From contig NZ_RAXT01000013.1 of NCBI RefSeq assembly GCF_003611475.1, positions 17,119 to 81,118 of the forward strand: DNA of 64,000 nt. Reading direction: 5' to 3'. The notes beneath the pieces are model-generated. The model did not search any database. It was not told the DNA's origin and saw nothing but the letters and a program-made list of their open reading frames with translations. Each line of letters starts with the position of its first letter. Position 1 is the stretch's first letter. The stretch comes from Acinetobacter rongchengensis (lineage in GTDB: Bacteria; Pseudomonadota; Gammaproteobacteria; Pseudomonadales; Moraxellaceae). Positions 18,846-26,997 of the stretch are shown here, piece after piece. The position numbers and the translations under genes are program-made.

Positions 18846-19988
18846 ATGCTTGGAACTTTATTAAAAAGCAAAGCTGAAGCTCAAGATCATTCAGCTTCTC
18901 CTGGGTTATGGCGTTTAGCCATGCGTCGTTTAAAAGCAGATCGAATTGCGATGGTTTCGCTCTTTGTTGTGCTGTGTTATTTCGTGATGCTTATTCTGTC
19001 GATGTCTGGGTTAATTGCATCAAACTGGAATAAGGAAGTGGCTGTCAGCTATGCACCGCCTACATTTATAGGTGCGGAGCAAAACACTACTGATCCTGCT
19101 AAAAAGGCAGCTGTTGTTGAAGCATTGCCTGAAAATCCTGTCGACCCTTTAAAAGATGTGATTAAAGAGTTAAATACTCAAATTGCGACTGAGCAAACTA
19201 CTGGTGGCGTGATTGATTACTATGGGGTGCAAGACCCTTTGGCTGAAGATATGCAAGCCATTGATCAACAATTAGGTGGGCATTTACTCGACCAGCAAAC
19301 TGAATTAAAGCAAACTCTACCTTTTGGTGCGGACAAATGGGGGCAGGATGTTCTGCTTAAAACCATTAAAGGCGCTGAAACTTCAATTATTGTGGGCGTC
19401 GTTGCAGCCTTAGTTGCTGTTGTGATTGGGACAATTCTTGGGGCAATTGCCGGTTATTTTGGTGGTTGGGTCGATGATGTTCTGAACTGGTTTTACAATA
19501 TTTTCACATCAATTCCTTATTTATTGTTGGTTCTCGCAATTGCAGCGGTATTACAACAAAAAGGGATTCTTTCCATCGTCCTGATTCTCGGGCTAACAGG
19601 TTGGACAGGGGTGTTTCGTTTAATTCGCGCAGAATATATGAAGCATACTTCTCGTGAGTATGTACTCGCAGCCAAGGCGATTGGGGTAAGTAACTATCGG
19701 CGTATGTTCGTACACATTTTCCCGAATGTAAGTCATATTGCTTTGGTGCAAATGTCGATTCTTGTGGTTGCATTCATTAAATCAGAAGTTATTTTAAGCT
19801 TCTTAGGTTTTGGTGTTCCTGTTGGTGTAGTGTCATGGGGAAGTATGTTGAATGAAGCGCAAAGTGAATTGATTTTAGGAAAATGGTGGCAATTGGTTGC
19901 AGCTTCAGTCGCAATGGCAATATTAGTAACAGCATTTTCAATGTTTACAGATGCATTGCGCGATGCATTAGACCCTAAACTCAAATAA
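18846..19988 (+). CDS. Peptide ABC transporter permease, DppC type, with a long periplasmic insertion
   Basis: A 380-residue DppC/OppC-type permease. The N-terminal LWRLAMRRLKADRIAMVSLFVVL is typical, and the EAA loop reads SREYVLAAKAIGVSNYRRMFVHIFPNV. The protein is about 80 residues longer than usual. The excess lies between the first helix (to about residue 60) and the second (about 180), in a hydrophilic periplasmic segment containing ENPVDPLKDVIKEL and LAEDMQAIDQQL. That insertion may interact with the binding proteins or peptidase; this is inference. It is 11 bases ahead of the ATPase gene. Confidence 0.92.
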   Translation: MLGTLLKSKAEAQDHSASPGLWRLAMRRLKADRIAMVSLFVVLCYFVMLILSMSGLIASNWNKEVAVSYAPPTFIGAEQNTTDPAKKAAVVEALPENPVDPLKDVIKELNTQIATEQTTGGVIDYYGVQDPLAEDMQAIDQQLGGHLLDQQTELKQTLPFGADKWGQDVLLKTIKGAETSIIVGVVAALVAVVIGTILGAIAGYFGGWVDDVLNWFYNIFTSIPYLLLVLAIAAVLQQKGILSIVLILGLTGWTGVFRLIRAEYMKHTSREYVLAAKAIGVSNYRRMFVHIFPNVSHIALVQMSILVVAFIKSEVILSFLGFGVPVGVVSWGSMLNEAQSELILGKWWQLVAASVAMAILVTAFSMFTDALRDALDPKLK

Positions 19989-19999
19989 GGAGCGTCAGA

Positions 20000-21739
20000 A
20001 TGTCAGAACAACAAACTACAACTTCTGCGCTGCTTCGTGTAGAAAATTTAAGTGTTAGCTTTAAAGGTGAAAATAAACAATTTATTGAAACAGTGAAGGG
20101 AATTTCTTTTGAAATTCCGCCGAATACGACGGTTGCACTCGTGGGCGAGTCGGGGAGTGGTAAATCGGTAACTTCACTTGCAACAATGGGGTTGTTACCT
20201 GTAGGGCAGTCTCGAATTGCAGAACAAAGTAAAATCATTTTTGAAGGTATAGACTTACTCAGTTTACCGCCTAAGAAGATGCGAGAAATGTGTGGTAAAG
20301 AAATTGCCATGATTTTTCAGGAGCCAATGTCTTCATTGAACCCCGTTTTTACGGTAGGCGATCAAATTGCTGAGATTTTGCGCTTACATCTTAATATGGG
20401 GCGTAAACAAGCAAGACAACGTGCTTTAGAATTATTAAAGGAAGTCGGTATTCCTTCACCTGAAACTAAAATTGATGCATTCCCAAGTCAACTTTCAGGT
20501 GGTCAACAGCAACGTGTCATGATTGCTATGGCGATTGCTTGTGAGCCTAAGTTATTGATTGCGGATGAACCAACGACGGCATTAGATGTCACCATTCAAA
20601 AACAAATTTTGGATTTGCTTGAAGACCTACGTAAACGCCGTCAGATGTCGATGCTGTTTATTACCCATGATTTAGCCTTGGTGAGTGAAATTGCAGATGA
20701 AGTGATTGTGATGCGTCATGGCGAAATTCGTGAACAAGGTTTAGCCAAAGATGTTTTGGAGCATCCTAAAGATGCTTATACCAAAGCATTGCTTATGTGT
20801 CGTCCTCAACTGTCACATCGACCATATCGTTTACCGATGATCAGTGACTTTATGAAGCGAGAAGGCGACCAATGGGTAGAGGCGCAGAATTTATCTGAGG
20901 CAAATCGGGCTGAACGTAGTCGTGGTTTGGTCGGCGATGAAGAGATTATTCTTGAAGTCCAAGACCTCAAGAAGTCATTTTATAGTCGTAAAGGGCTTTT
21001 TGGAAAAGATGAGTTTAAAGCGGTAAAGGGTGCTTCTTTTAAACTGGCTAAGGGTAAAACTTTAGGTTTAGTTGGTGAATCTGGCTCGGGTAAGACCACG
21101 ATTGGTTTATTGTTGATGCGTTTACAAGAATCAACGGGTGGAAAAGCATTATTTGAAGGTAAAGATATTTTAGCAATGTCTGAAAAAGAATTTGCTCAAT
21201 ATCAGCGTAAAATTCAAATCATTTTCCAAAATCCATATGCATCTTTGAATCCACGGTTTACAGTGGGACAAATTTTGATGGAGCCGATGCAAGTTCATCA
21301 CATTGGTGCAAATGATGCAGAGCGTAAAAAAATGGCGCTTGAATTATTAGAGCGAGTGAGTTTGCCTGCACAAGCTTTTGATCGTTATCCGCATGAGTTT
21401 TCAGGTGGTCAGCGCCAACGTATTGCGATTGCACGTTGCCTAACTTTGAAGCCTGAAATTTTAATTTGTGATGAATCAGTTTCTGCTTTAGATGTATCTG
21501 TACAAGCGCAAGTTTTGAATTTACTTCAAGATTTACAAGATGAGTTTGGCTTAAGCTACATTTTCATTTCGCATGATTTATCTGTTGTAAAGTATATTTC
21601 AGATCAAATTATGGTAATGAACCATGGTGATATTGTTGAAATTGAAAACTCGGATGAATTATATCGAGCGCCGAAACATGAGTACACCAAACGTTTATTG
21701 AGTGCTATTCCTCAAGGGAGTATTGAGCATATTGGTTAG
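20000..21739 (+). CDS. Peptide ABC transporter ATPase, fused DppD-DppF type
   Basis: A 579-residue cytoplasmic protein holding both ATPase halves of a peptide importer. Domain 1: Walker A GESGSGKS at residues 49-56, signature LSGGQQQR, Walker B LLIADEPTTALD. Domain 2: Walker A GESGSGKT at 359-366, signature FSGGQRQR, Walker B ILICDESVSALD. A linker of about 60 residues joins them. E. coli uses separate DppD and DppF; fused forms such as YejF and GsiA are well known. It is the last gene of the operon and makes the transporter complete. Confidence 0.95.
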   Translation: MSEQQTTTSALLRVENLSVSFKGENKQFIETVKGISFEIPPNTTVALVGESGSGKSVTSLATMGLLPVGQSRIAEQSKIIFEGIDLLSLPPKKMREMCGKEIAMIFQEPMSSLNPVFTVGDQIAEILRLHLNMGRKQARQRALELLKEVGIPSPETKIDAFPSQLSGGQQQRVMIAMAIACEPKLLIADEPTTALDVTIQKQILDLLEDLRKRRQMSMLFITHDLALVSEIADEVIVMRHGEIREQGLAKDVLEHPKDAYTKALLMCRPQLSHRPYRLPMISDFMKREGDQWVEAQNLSEANRAERSRGLVGDEEIILEVQDLKKSFYSRKGLFGKDEFKAVKGASFKLAKGKTLGLVGESGSGKTTIGLLLMRLQESTGGKALFEGKDILAMSEKEFAQYQRKIQIIFQNPYASLNPRFTVGQILMEPMQVHHIGANDAERKKMALELLERVSLPAQAFDRYPHEFSGGQRQRIAIARCLTLKPEILICDESVSALDVSVQAQVLNLLQDLQDEFGLSYIFISHDLSVVKYISDQIMVMNHGDIVEIENSDELYRAPKHEYTKRLLSAIPQGSIEHIG

Positions 21740-21762
21740 TGATTATTGAATTTGGGACAGGT

Positions 21763-21993
21763 AAAAAGCCACTCAAACGAGTGAATGTTGATCAAGTAAC
21801 AGTAATTCAGTAGTTACTCATCCTAAGAATCTCCCCTAACCCCTCTTTAAAAAAGAGGGGGAACTACTGAGAATTTAAAATAATTTTAGATTCTTGGTAC
21901 TCCCTCCTTTATCAAAGGTGAGGAGTATGCTCCGCAAGGGGGAGGATTAAAAAAGACTTAACTGATCAGCATTACTCAAATGAGTGGCTTTTT
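21763..21993. repeat. Interspersed palindromic repeat lying inside a terminator-like hairpin
   Basis: The outer arms are AAAAAGCCACTCAAACGAGTG (21763-21783, given here as two overlapping parts AAAAAGCCACTC and ACTCAAACGAGTG) and ACTCAAATGAGTGGC plus a T-run (21974-21993). Together they would make one bidirectional terminator for the convergent ATPase and rluB genes. Between them lies an element with nested inverted repeats: CAGTAGTT/AACTACTG (21809/21862), CCCCTC/GAGGGG (21840-21860), and ends CTCCCCTAACCCCTC and GGGGGAGGATTAAAA. The same ends occur at 36474-36578, so this is a genome repeat family. No protein is encoded. Confidence 0.7.
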
Positions 21994-22017
21994 ATTCAGA
22001 TTCAAAGTTTTAACGAA

Positions 22018-23253
22018 TTAAAACTTTTTGAATCCTTTATTTACAACAAAAGGTTTTTTCTTTTCAGGCTGTTCACTGCGCTCTTCACGGTCTGCATAAT
22101 CACGACGTTCATTGAAGCTAGGGCGACTTTCAGTGCGTCTGTTTTGACCATAGCGGTTTTCAGAGCGATCATTATGATAGCTATTGCCACGATTTTCAGA
22201 ACGGTCGTTATTATAACTATTGCCACGGTTGTCTGAACGATGATTGTTATAACCATTGCCACCTGAACGTGCTTTGTTAAAGCGATTTTCAGAGCGTTCA
22301 TTGCGACTATCAAAACGATTTTCTGAACGGTTTTGACCATACTGGCTAGTCGTTGGTTGATAATCACGCTGTTCTGGTTGATTGCTATGAACGACTTCAC
22401 CTTCAGTATCACGGCGTTGTTGACGTAAGAACCCACCACGACGTGCCGCCATTGGTTTATCTTGCATACGTTCAGTACGACGTTTCGCCATACCAAATAA
22501 ACCTGTACCTTGACGTGGCTTAAGTTCAACCGCTTTAGTGAGGTTGTCGATATCATTCTTATCGAGTTCCATCCAACGACCAGTACGCAACTCACGTGGC
22601 AAAATAACCGTACCATAGCGAGTACGTAACAAACGGCTAACCTTTAAACCTTGTGATTCAAAGATACGGCGAACTTCACGGTTACGACCTTCTTTTACCA
22701 CAACTTGGTACCAACGGTTGATCCCTTCACCACCAATTTCAGTAAAAGATTCAAATTTTGCAGGACCATCATCTAAAACAACACCTTTAATCATGTTGTT
22801 TTTCAACTGTGGTGTTACTTCACCCATAACACGAACAGCATACTCACGTTCGATTTCATTCGATGGATGCATTAAACGATTGGCAAGTTCACCGTCATTT
22901 GTAAAAAGCAGTAAACCTGTAGAGTTGATATCTAAACGGCCCACCATCACCCAACGGTCATTGGCAATCGTTGGAAGATGTTCAAATACAGTTGGACGTG
23001 ACTCAGGATCATTACGTGAACAGATTTCACCTTCTGGTTTGTAATAAATCAAGACACGACGACGAATTTCATCTTCAATTTGGAATTGAACTTTACGACC
23101 ATCGATGCGAAGCTCATCAGTTGGTTCGATACGTTCACCCACTTGAGCAACCTGCCCATTGACACTTACACGACCAGCCGCAATGACCTCTTCCATATAA
23201 CGGCGAGAGCCCAAACCAACTCGTGCGAGTACCTTTTGCAATTTTTCACTCAT
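22018..23253 (-). CDS. rluB: 23S rRNA pseudouridine synthase RluB with long low-complexity tail
   Basis: A 411-residue RsuA/RluB-family enzyme. The S4 RNA-binding domain is at residues 1-60 (EKLQKVLARVGLGSRRYMEE). The catalytic domain contains GRLDINSTGLLLFTNDGELANRLMHP with the essential Asp, and EREYAVRV. After about residue 255 comes a basic, Asn/Arg/Gly-rich tail with repeated SENRGNSYNNDR and SENRFD blocks to KKPFVVNKGFKKF. RluB modifies U2605 of 23S rRNA in E. coli. The tail is longer than in E. coli and resembles RNA-binding disordered tails. It lies downstream of scpB and is convergent with the peptide operon. Confidence 0.92.
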   Translation of the reverse strand: MSEKLQKVLARVGLGSRRYMEEVIAAGRVSVNGQVAQVGERIEPTDELRIDGRKVQFQIEDEIRRRVLIYYKPEGEICSRNDPESRPTVFEHLPTIANDRWVMVGRLDINSTGLLLFTNDGELANRLMHPSNEIEREYAVRVMGEVTPQLKNNMIKGVVLDDGPAKFESFTEIGGEGINRWYQVVVKEGRNREVRRIFESQGLKVSRLLRTRYGTVILPRELRTGRWMELDKNDIDNLTKAVELKPRQGTGLFGMAKRRTERMQDKPMAARRGGFLRQQRRDTEGEVVHSNQPEQRDYQPTTSQYGQNRSENRFDSRNERSENRFNKARSGGNGYNNHRSDNRGNSYNNDRSENRGNSYHNDRSENRYGQNRRTESRPSFNERRDYADREERSEQPEKKKPFVVNKGFKKF

Positions 23254-23294
23254 GACAGCATAACCTTAGCAATAATCATCAACAGTGCACCTAT

Positions 23295-23885
23295 TTAAGA
23301 CTTTGGAGCTTGCGCATCCAAAGCCATAAAAGCTTCCTTGGCGTCCTGTAGGGGAGGCAATTGATCTATAGAAATTAGACCAAAAGCATTTAAAAACTGT
23401 GGCGTTGTGACTAACAACGCAGGTCTTCCTGGGAGTTCTCGGAAACCAGATTCCTTAATCCAGTTCCAATCGAATAATGTCCTGAGGATCTGACTATTAT
23501 TCGTTACTCCACGTATTTGTTCAATATCAGCACGTGTAACAGGCTGATGATACGCAATCACTGCAACTGTTTCTAACAGAGATGGCGATAATCTTGTTGG
23601 TCGATCAGGCCAAACTTGTGCAATCACATTTCGATATTTTGCGCGAACTTGAAAGCGATAGCCTAAAGCGGTTTCAACCAGTTCAATCGAACGGCCATGT
23701 TGCAAAATCGACAATTGTTGCAAATGTTGGCGTAATTGTTGTTTAGAATATTGATCTTGGAACGCTTCTTTTAAACGTGCCAATGATATGGGCGCATCGC
23801 TGGCAAAGATAATCGCTTCCAATTGCATTAAAACTTCGTGATGCAACTCATCAACATTGAATGCATTATTTTGATCAATCGTCAT
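23295..23885 (-). CDS. scpB: Segregation and condensation protein B
   Basis: A 196-residue ScpB with two winged-helix domains. Typical segments are LEAIIFASDAPISLARLKEAF near residues 17-37, the LSPSLLETVAVIAYHQPVTRADIEQIRG block near 97-125, and LFDWNWIKESGFRELPGRPALLVTT. ScpB with ScpA and SMC forms the chromosome condensin complex. Its start overlaps the scpA stop by four bases, so the two are coupled. rluB follows after 41 bases, an arrangement common in bacteria. Confidence 0.94.
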   Translation of the reverse strand: MTIDQNNAFNVDELHHEVLMQLEAIIFASDAPISLARLKEAFQDQYSKQQLRQHLQQLSILQHGRSIELVETALGYRFQVRAKYRNVIAQVWPDRPTRLSPSLLETVAVIAYHQPVTRADIEQIRGVTNNSQILRTLFDWNWIKESGFRELPGRPALLVTTPQFLNAFGLISIDQLPPLQDAKEAFMALDAQAPKS

Positions 23886-24673
23886 GCATGTGCTCCTTGA
23901 ATCGAAAGCGGAGCTTCAACACCTGAAGAAATAATTTGAACTTTTTGCTGACGTGTTAATTCTAAAATAGCCATAAAAGTAACAACCATGCCCATACGAC
24001 CTTGGCTAGGCTTGAGTAATTCTTGGAAATTGAGTACTTCGCCCGTTTTAACCATCAGTTCAATATAGGCGATTCGCTCCTCAAGTAAAACAGGTTCTTG
24101 TTCGATTTTGTGAGTAATCGGTTCAGGGCGATTGAAAATGCAGAACAAGGCATCTCTGAGCATTTCCACTTCATAGCCTTCGTATACTTTGGGAATATGA
24201 CCAATAGATACACTGGTCATATAAGTATCCCGATCTAAAACAGGCATTTGCCCTAAACGTTCAGCAGCTTGCTTAATACGTAAATAGGTTTCAAGACGGT
24301 CAATTAATTCTTGTTTTGGATCTTTTTCAATATTTACTGTTTTAGGTTTTGGCAATAACAAACGTGATTTTAAATCTGCTAATAATGCTGCCATGACCAT
24401 ATAGTCTGCGGTTAACTCAATGTTCAAGGACTTCATATTGTCCATGTATGATAAATATTGAGCAGCAATTGGGGCAATATCGAGTTGTAATAAATCAAAA
24501 CCGTTTTTTTGAATCAAATAAATTAAAAAGTCGAGTGGTCCTTCGAAATGCTCCAGCAGGATTTCGAATGCAGCAGGTGGAATATACAAATCTTCTGGAA
24601 TGGTTTCATGCCATTCATCCAATACTCGGATGTGGGAAACCAATTCCATAGAATCATGTGATGTTTGAGTCAT
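23882..24673 (-). CDS. scpA: Segregation and condensation protein A
   Basis: A 263-residue ScpA kleisin. The marker motif FEGPLDFLIYLIQKNGFDLLQLDIAPIA is at about residues 43-70, followed by ADYMVMAALLADLKSRLLLP, the SMC-binding helical region. The C-terminal winged helix ends near TFMAILELTRQQKVQI. It bridges the heads of an SMC dimer and recruits ScpB. It is first of scpA-scpB-rluB on the minus strand. The 293 bases ahead of it (24674-24966) hold no gene that I can support. Confidence 0.94.
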   Translation of the reverse strand: MTQTSHDSMELVSHIRVLDEWHETIPEDLYIPPAAFEILLEHFEGPLDFLIYLIQKNGFDLLQLDIAPIAAQYLSYMDNMKSLNIELTADYMVMAALLADLKSRLLLPKPKTVNIEKDPKQELIDRLETYLRIKQAAERLGQMPVLDRDTYMTSVSIGHIPKVYEGYEVEMLRDALFCIFNRPEPITHKIEQEPVLLEERIAYIELMVKTGEVLNFQELLKPSQGRMGMVVTFMAILELTRQQKVQIISSGVEAPLSIQGAHA

Positions 24674-24966
24674 TACAATTTATTAGCCACGCGAATTTTC
24701 AAAGGCATGTTTTATCGTACTGCCACTCAATGAAACATGGACATTGGAGAGAGGTGGAGACGAATTACAAAAAGATAGTAAGCCTATTTTAAAGGAAAAG
24801 CACGTAGGAATACATTGCTAAATCATAAAAAACGATAAAAACCTGAAAATAAATAGGGATTTTTTTAATTTATGCTGTGGTTGAAAAATATTTTTGAAAA
24901 TATAGACGGGTTCGGTTTCATCACTCTATTTAACTATTGCTTCGCTATTTTGCAACGCTATTCGTT

Positions 24967-25719
24967 TTAAGTTTTTTGAAAAATTTTGTCATAGCGATAA
25001 CTTAATATATGTATTCTGATAATTAACACGTTGGTAAGCAGTACCATCAAGAAATAAAACCAGCCTATATATTTTTGATTTTGATATTGTTTCATAAGTT
25101 CTGCAAAAGATAATTCTTCTGTTGCAGTTTTTAAATGGAGTAGAAGAACATTTTGGTCTGAAAAATAAGGAGGATTAGAAAAATATTTAATTTGGGAAAA
25201 TTGTTGCTCAAATTTTTCTAATTGTGTGCAACCTTTTTTAGCTTTCAGAAAATCGCACCTAATTTTGAATTGAGGCTGTCCTTGTTGGTCTAATAATTCA
25301 ATATCTGTGTAATAAGTTTTACTTCGACCTGAACCCGTTTGGTATTTATGGACATGAATCTTCCCTTCAGCTTCTTTATGAGTTGCTGTTAATTCTGCGA
25401 AAGGTAATGCTTTGATGGTTTTAAAGGTTGAAAGCGTTGCAAAAAAGGGCATATTGGTAATGGCTAATGCTACAATGATAATTATGCAATTGAGGAAGAT
25501 AGACTCTTTTTTTTCACTTATTTCTTTCGTTTTATTTTTAAAAATAACCAAGCTTGAAAATAATAAAAAGAAAAAAGGAGCTAACCCCGTAAAGTCTAAA
25601 CTATTAAAAATATCAAAACCGATGAATATAGCCAACATGATTAATGTGTAAGCTATAGAAAAATAGGCATTATTTTTTAGGATTTGATAGGATTCTTGAG
25701 CTTTTTTTAGATTTCTCAT
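24967..25719 (-). CDS. Membrane protein of unknown function
   Basis: A 250-residue protein with three hydrophobic segments in its first 110 residues (about 18-36, 42-58 and 75-98), a periplasmic or cytoplasmic domain of about 110 residues, and a final helix near 218-238 (GWFYFLMVLLTNVLIIRIHIL). The domain has GSGRSKTYYTDIELLD, RCDFLKAKKGC and two Cys that could pair. I recognise no family, though the plan resembles small DUF3592-like membrane proteins. Codon use is more AT-rich than its neighbours. Confidence 0.55.
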   Translation of the reverse strand: MRNLKKAQESYQILKNNAYFSIAYTLIMLAIFIGFDIFNSLDFTGLAPFFFLLFSSLVIFKNKTKEISEKKESIFLNCIIIIVALAITNMPFFATLSTFKTIKALPFAELTATHKEAEGKIHVHKYQTGSGRSKTYYTDIELLDQQGQPQFKIRCDFLKAKKGCTQLEKFEQQFSQIKYFSNPPYFSDQNVLLLHLKTATEELSFAELMKQYQNQKYIGWFYFLMVLLTNVLIIRIHILSYRYDKIFQKT

Positions 25720-25751
25720 GGATTTCCATTGTTTTTATTTTTAACTTCAAC

Positions 25752-25790
25752 TAAATAAAAAATCCCGCCATGAAAGACGGGATTCGTCAT
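25752..25790 (-). terminator. Rho-independent terminator, minus strand
   Basis: AATCCCG pairs with CGGGATT around a 10-base loop (25761-25784). Reading on the minus strand, the stem is followed by a U-rich run, so it ends a transcript coming from the right. The nearest such gene, the IclR regulator, ends 310 bases away, so it may instead belong to a small RNA. Confidence 0.8.
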
Positions 25791-25853
25791 GCCACACATT
25801 GTTTGTCATTTCTAGATTGTTAACTTCAATGACTTAGGAAGTATTGCGACACA
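25755..25853 (-). ncRNA. Candidate small RNA
   Basis: A minus-strand TTGACA (25887-25882) is followed 17 bases later by CATTGT, a weak -10, and about 100 bases later by the strong terminator at 25761-25784. This promoter-terminator pair with no ORF between them is the layout of a small RNA. Without expression data it is only a candidate; a long 3' end of the regulator message is the alternative. Confidence 0.3.
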
Positions 25854-26095
25854 TGATGACAATGATCAGCGACACAACCTTTGTCAATTTTTAAAATTGA
25901 ACGTATTAGTTATATAAATAGTTATTACTTAACACATGTTCTTTCCTTTGTATTAAGTTAACCGACTTCACCTTTGTACTGTATTTTAAAAACTTATAAG
26001 TAAAGTACTTTGCCACTTTATCTTCATGTGTATATAGAATTATTTGTTTGTAACTCATCTAAATTTAGTCAAACTTGAATTTACTATCTATCCAA

Positions 26096-26857
26096 TTATG
26101 ATAGCTTCTTGTGTGCTTCCTCATACATCATCGTATTAGCACCTAACTGTTTTGAAATTGTAATACCATACTTCATTAAATGAGGGATATAACTATTAAT
26201 TGTTTCGTTTGTAAGTCGCTCTGATGGTCCTGAAATAGTTAAAGCACCTTGTAGATGTTGGCTTCCATCTAGAACAGGTACAGATAGAGATGATGTCTCT
26301 GGATCACGCTCTCCAAAAGAACTTGCCCAATAATTTTCTTTGATTGGCTCTAATTTAGCGTCTATTTGTTTTTTTGAAAATGCAGACAATATTTTTCCAG
26401 AAGCACCTACATTAACTGGGAAAACATCACCTTCAGAGATCGAAACTTTTACAGATCGAACAGGTTCAATACGAAACAAGACTACACGGCTTTCATTATC
26501 CAAGATGTAGAAAGAAGAGGTTTCACCTGTTTCCTCCGAAATCTTCTCAAGGATAGGATAAATAATATCTTTTAAATTGAATGAGTTTTGATAAATTCTA
26601 GCAAGCTTAAGAGGCATAATACTTAAAGAGTAGAGCCCATCAGTACTTTTACGAATATAACCATGTCGTTCTAACGAATTAAGAAGTCTAAGGATAGTAC
26701 TTTTATATAGTTTTGTACGTCTTGAGATTTCTGCTAGAGATAGGCTTGGATTCTCGATATCGAATGAAGCTAAGATGAGTAAAGCTCTGTCTACGGCAGC
26801 AACACCAGAGTTCTGCTTGTCATCTGAACCTAAATCTTCATTTGATAAATTTGTCAT
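26096..26857 (-). CDS. IclR family transcriptional regulator
   Basis: A 253-residue IclR-type regulator. The N-terminal winged helix-turn-helix is at about residues 20-80 (AVDRALLILASFD, SLAEISRRTKLYKSTILRLLNSLERHGYIRK). The C-terminal effector domain contains SSFYILDNESRVVLFRIEP, VNVGASGKIL and SLSVPVLDGSQHLQGALTISGPSERL. It is the third minus-strand gene after the lactonase-like protein and the CitMHS transporter. It very likely controls the divergent promoter at 29232-29465, where IclR-type half-sites are found, responding to the substrate or a pathway intermediate. Confidence 0.93.
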   Translation of the reverse strand: MTNLSNEDLGSDDKQNSGVAAVDRALLILASFDIENPSLSLAEISRRTKLYKSTILRLLNSLERHGYIRKSTDGLYSLSIMPLKLARIYQNSFNLKDIIYPILEKISEETGETSSFYILDNESRVVLFRIEPVRSVKVSISEGDVFPVNVGASGKILSAFSKKQIDAKLEPIKENYWASSFGERDPETSSLSVPVLDGSQHLQGALTISGPSERLTNETINSYIPHLMKYGITISKQLGANTMMYEEAHKKLS

Positions 26858-26954
26858 AGAAAAGAAACCTAAATACTTCCGATAAAACCAACAAGTAGCA
26901 GTATAGCTTTAATTTAAAAAGACAAATAGATTCTTGTTTAGTTTTATAGTAATA

Positions 26955-26986
26955 AAGGGACGATATACATTTATATATCATCCCTT
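26955..26986. terminator. Hairpin between the CitMHS transporter and iclR genes
   Basis: AAGGGA pairs with TCCCTT, extended by an imperfect AT-rich stem, 12 bases behind the transporter stop on the minus strand. The following U-run is weak (UUUAUUA), so it may only attenuate readthrough into the regulator gene. Confidence 0.5.
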
Positions 26987-26997
26987 GTGCATGTTTA

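Larger units (their letters stand above)
25720..26095. other. Gene-free stretch with a terminator and a possible small RNA
   Basis: This 376-base gap holds the hairpin at 25761-25784 and a minus-strand TTGACA at 25882-25887. No ORF with a ribosome site is present. The rest is AT-rich with no further structure that I can support. Confidence 0.5.
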
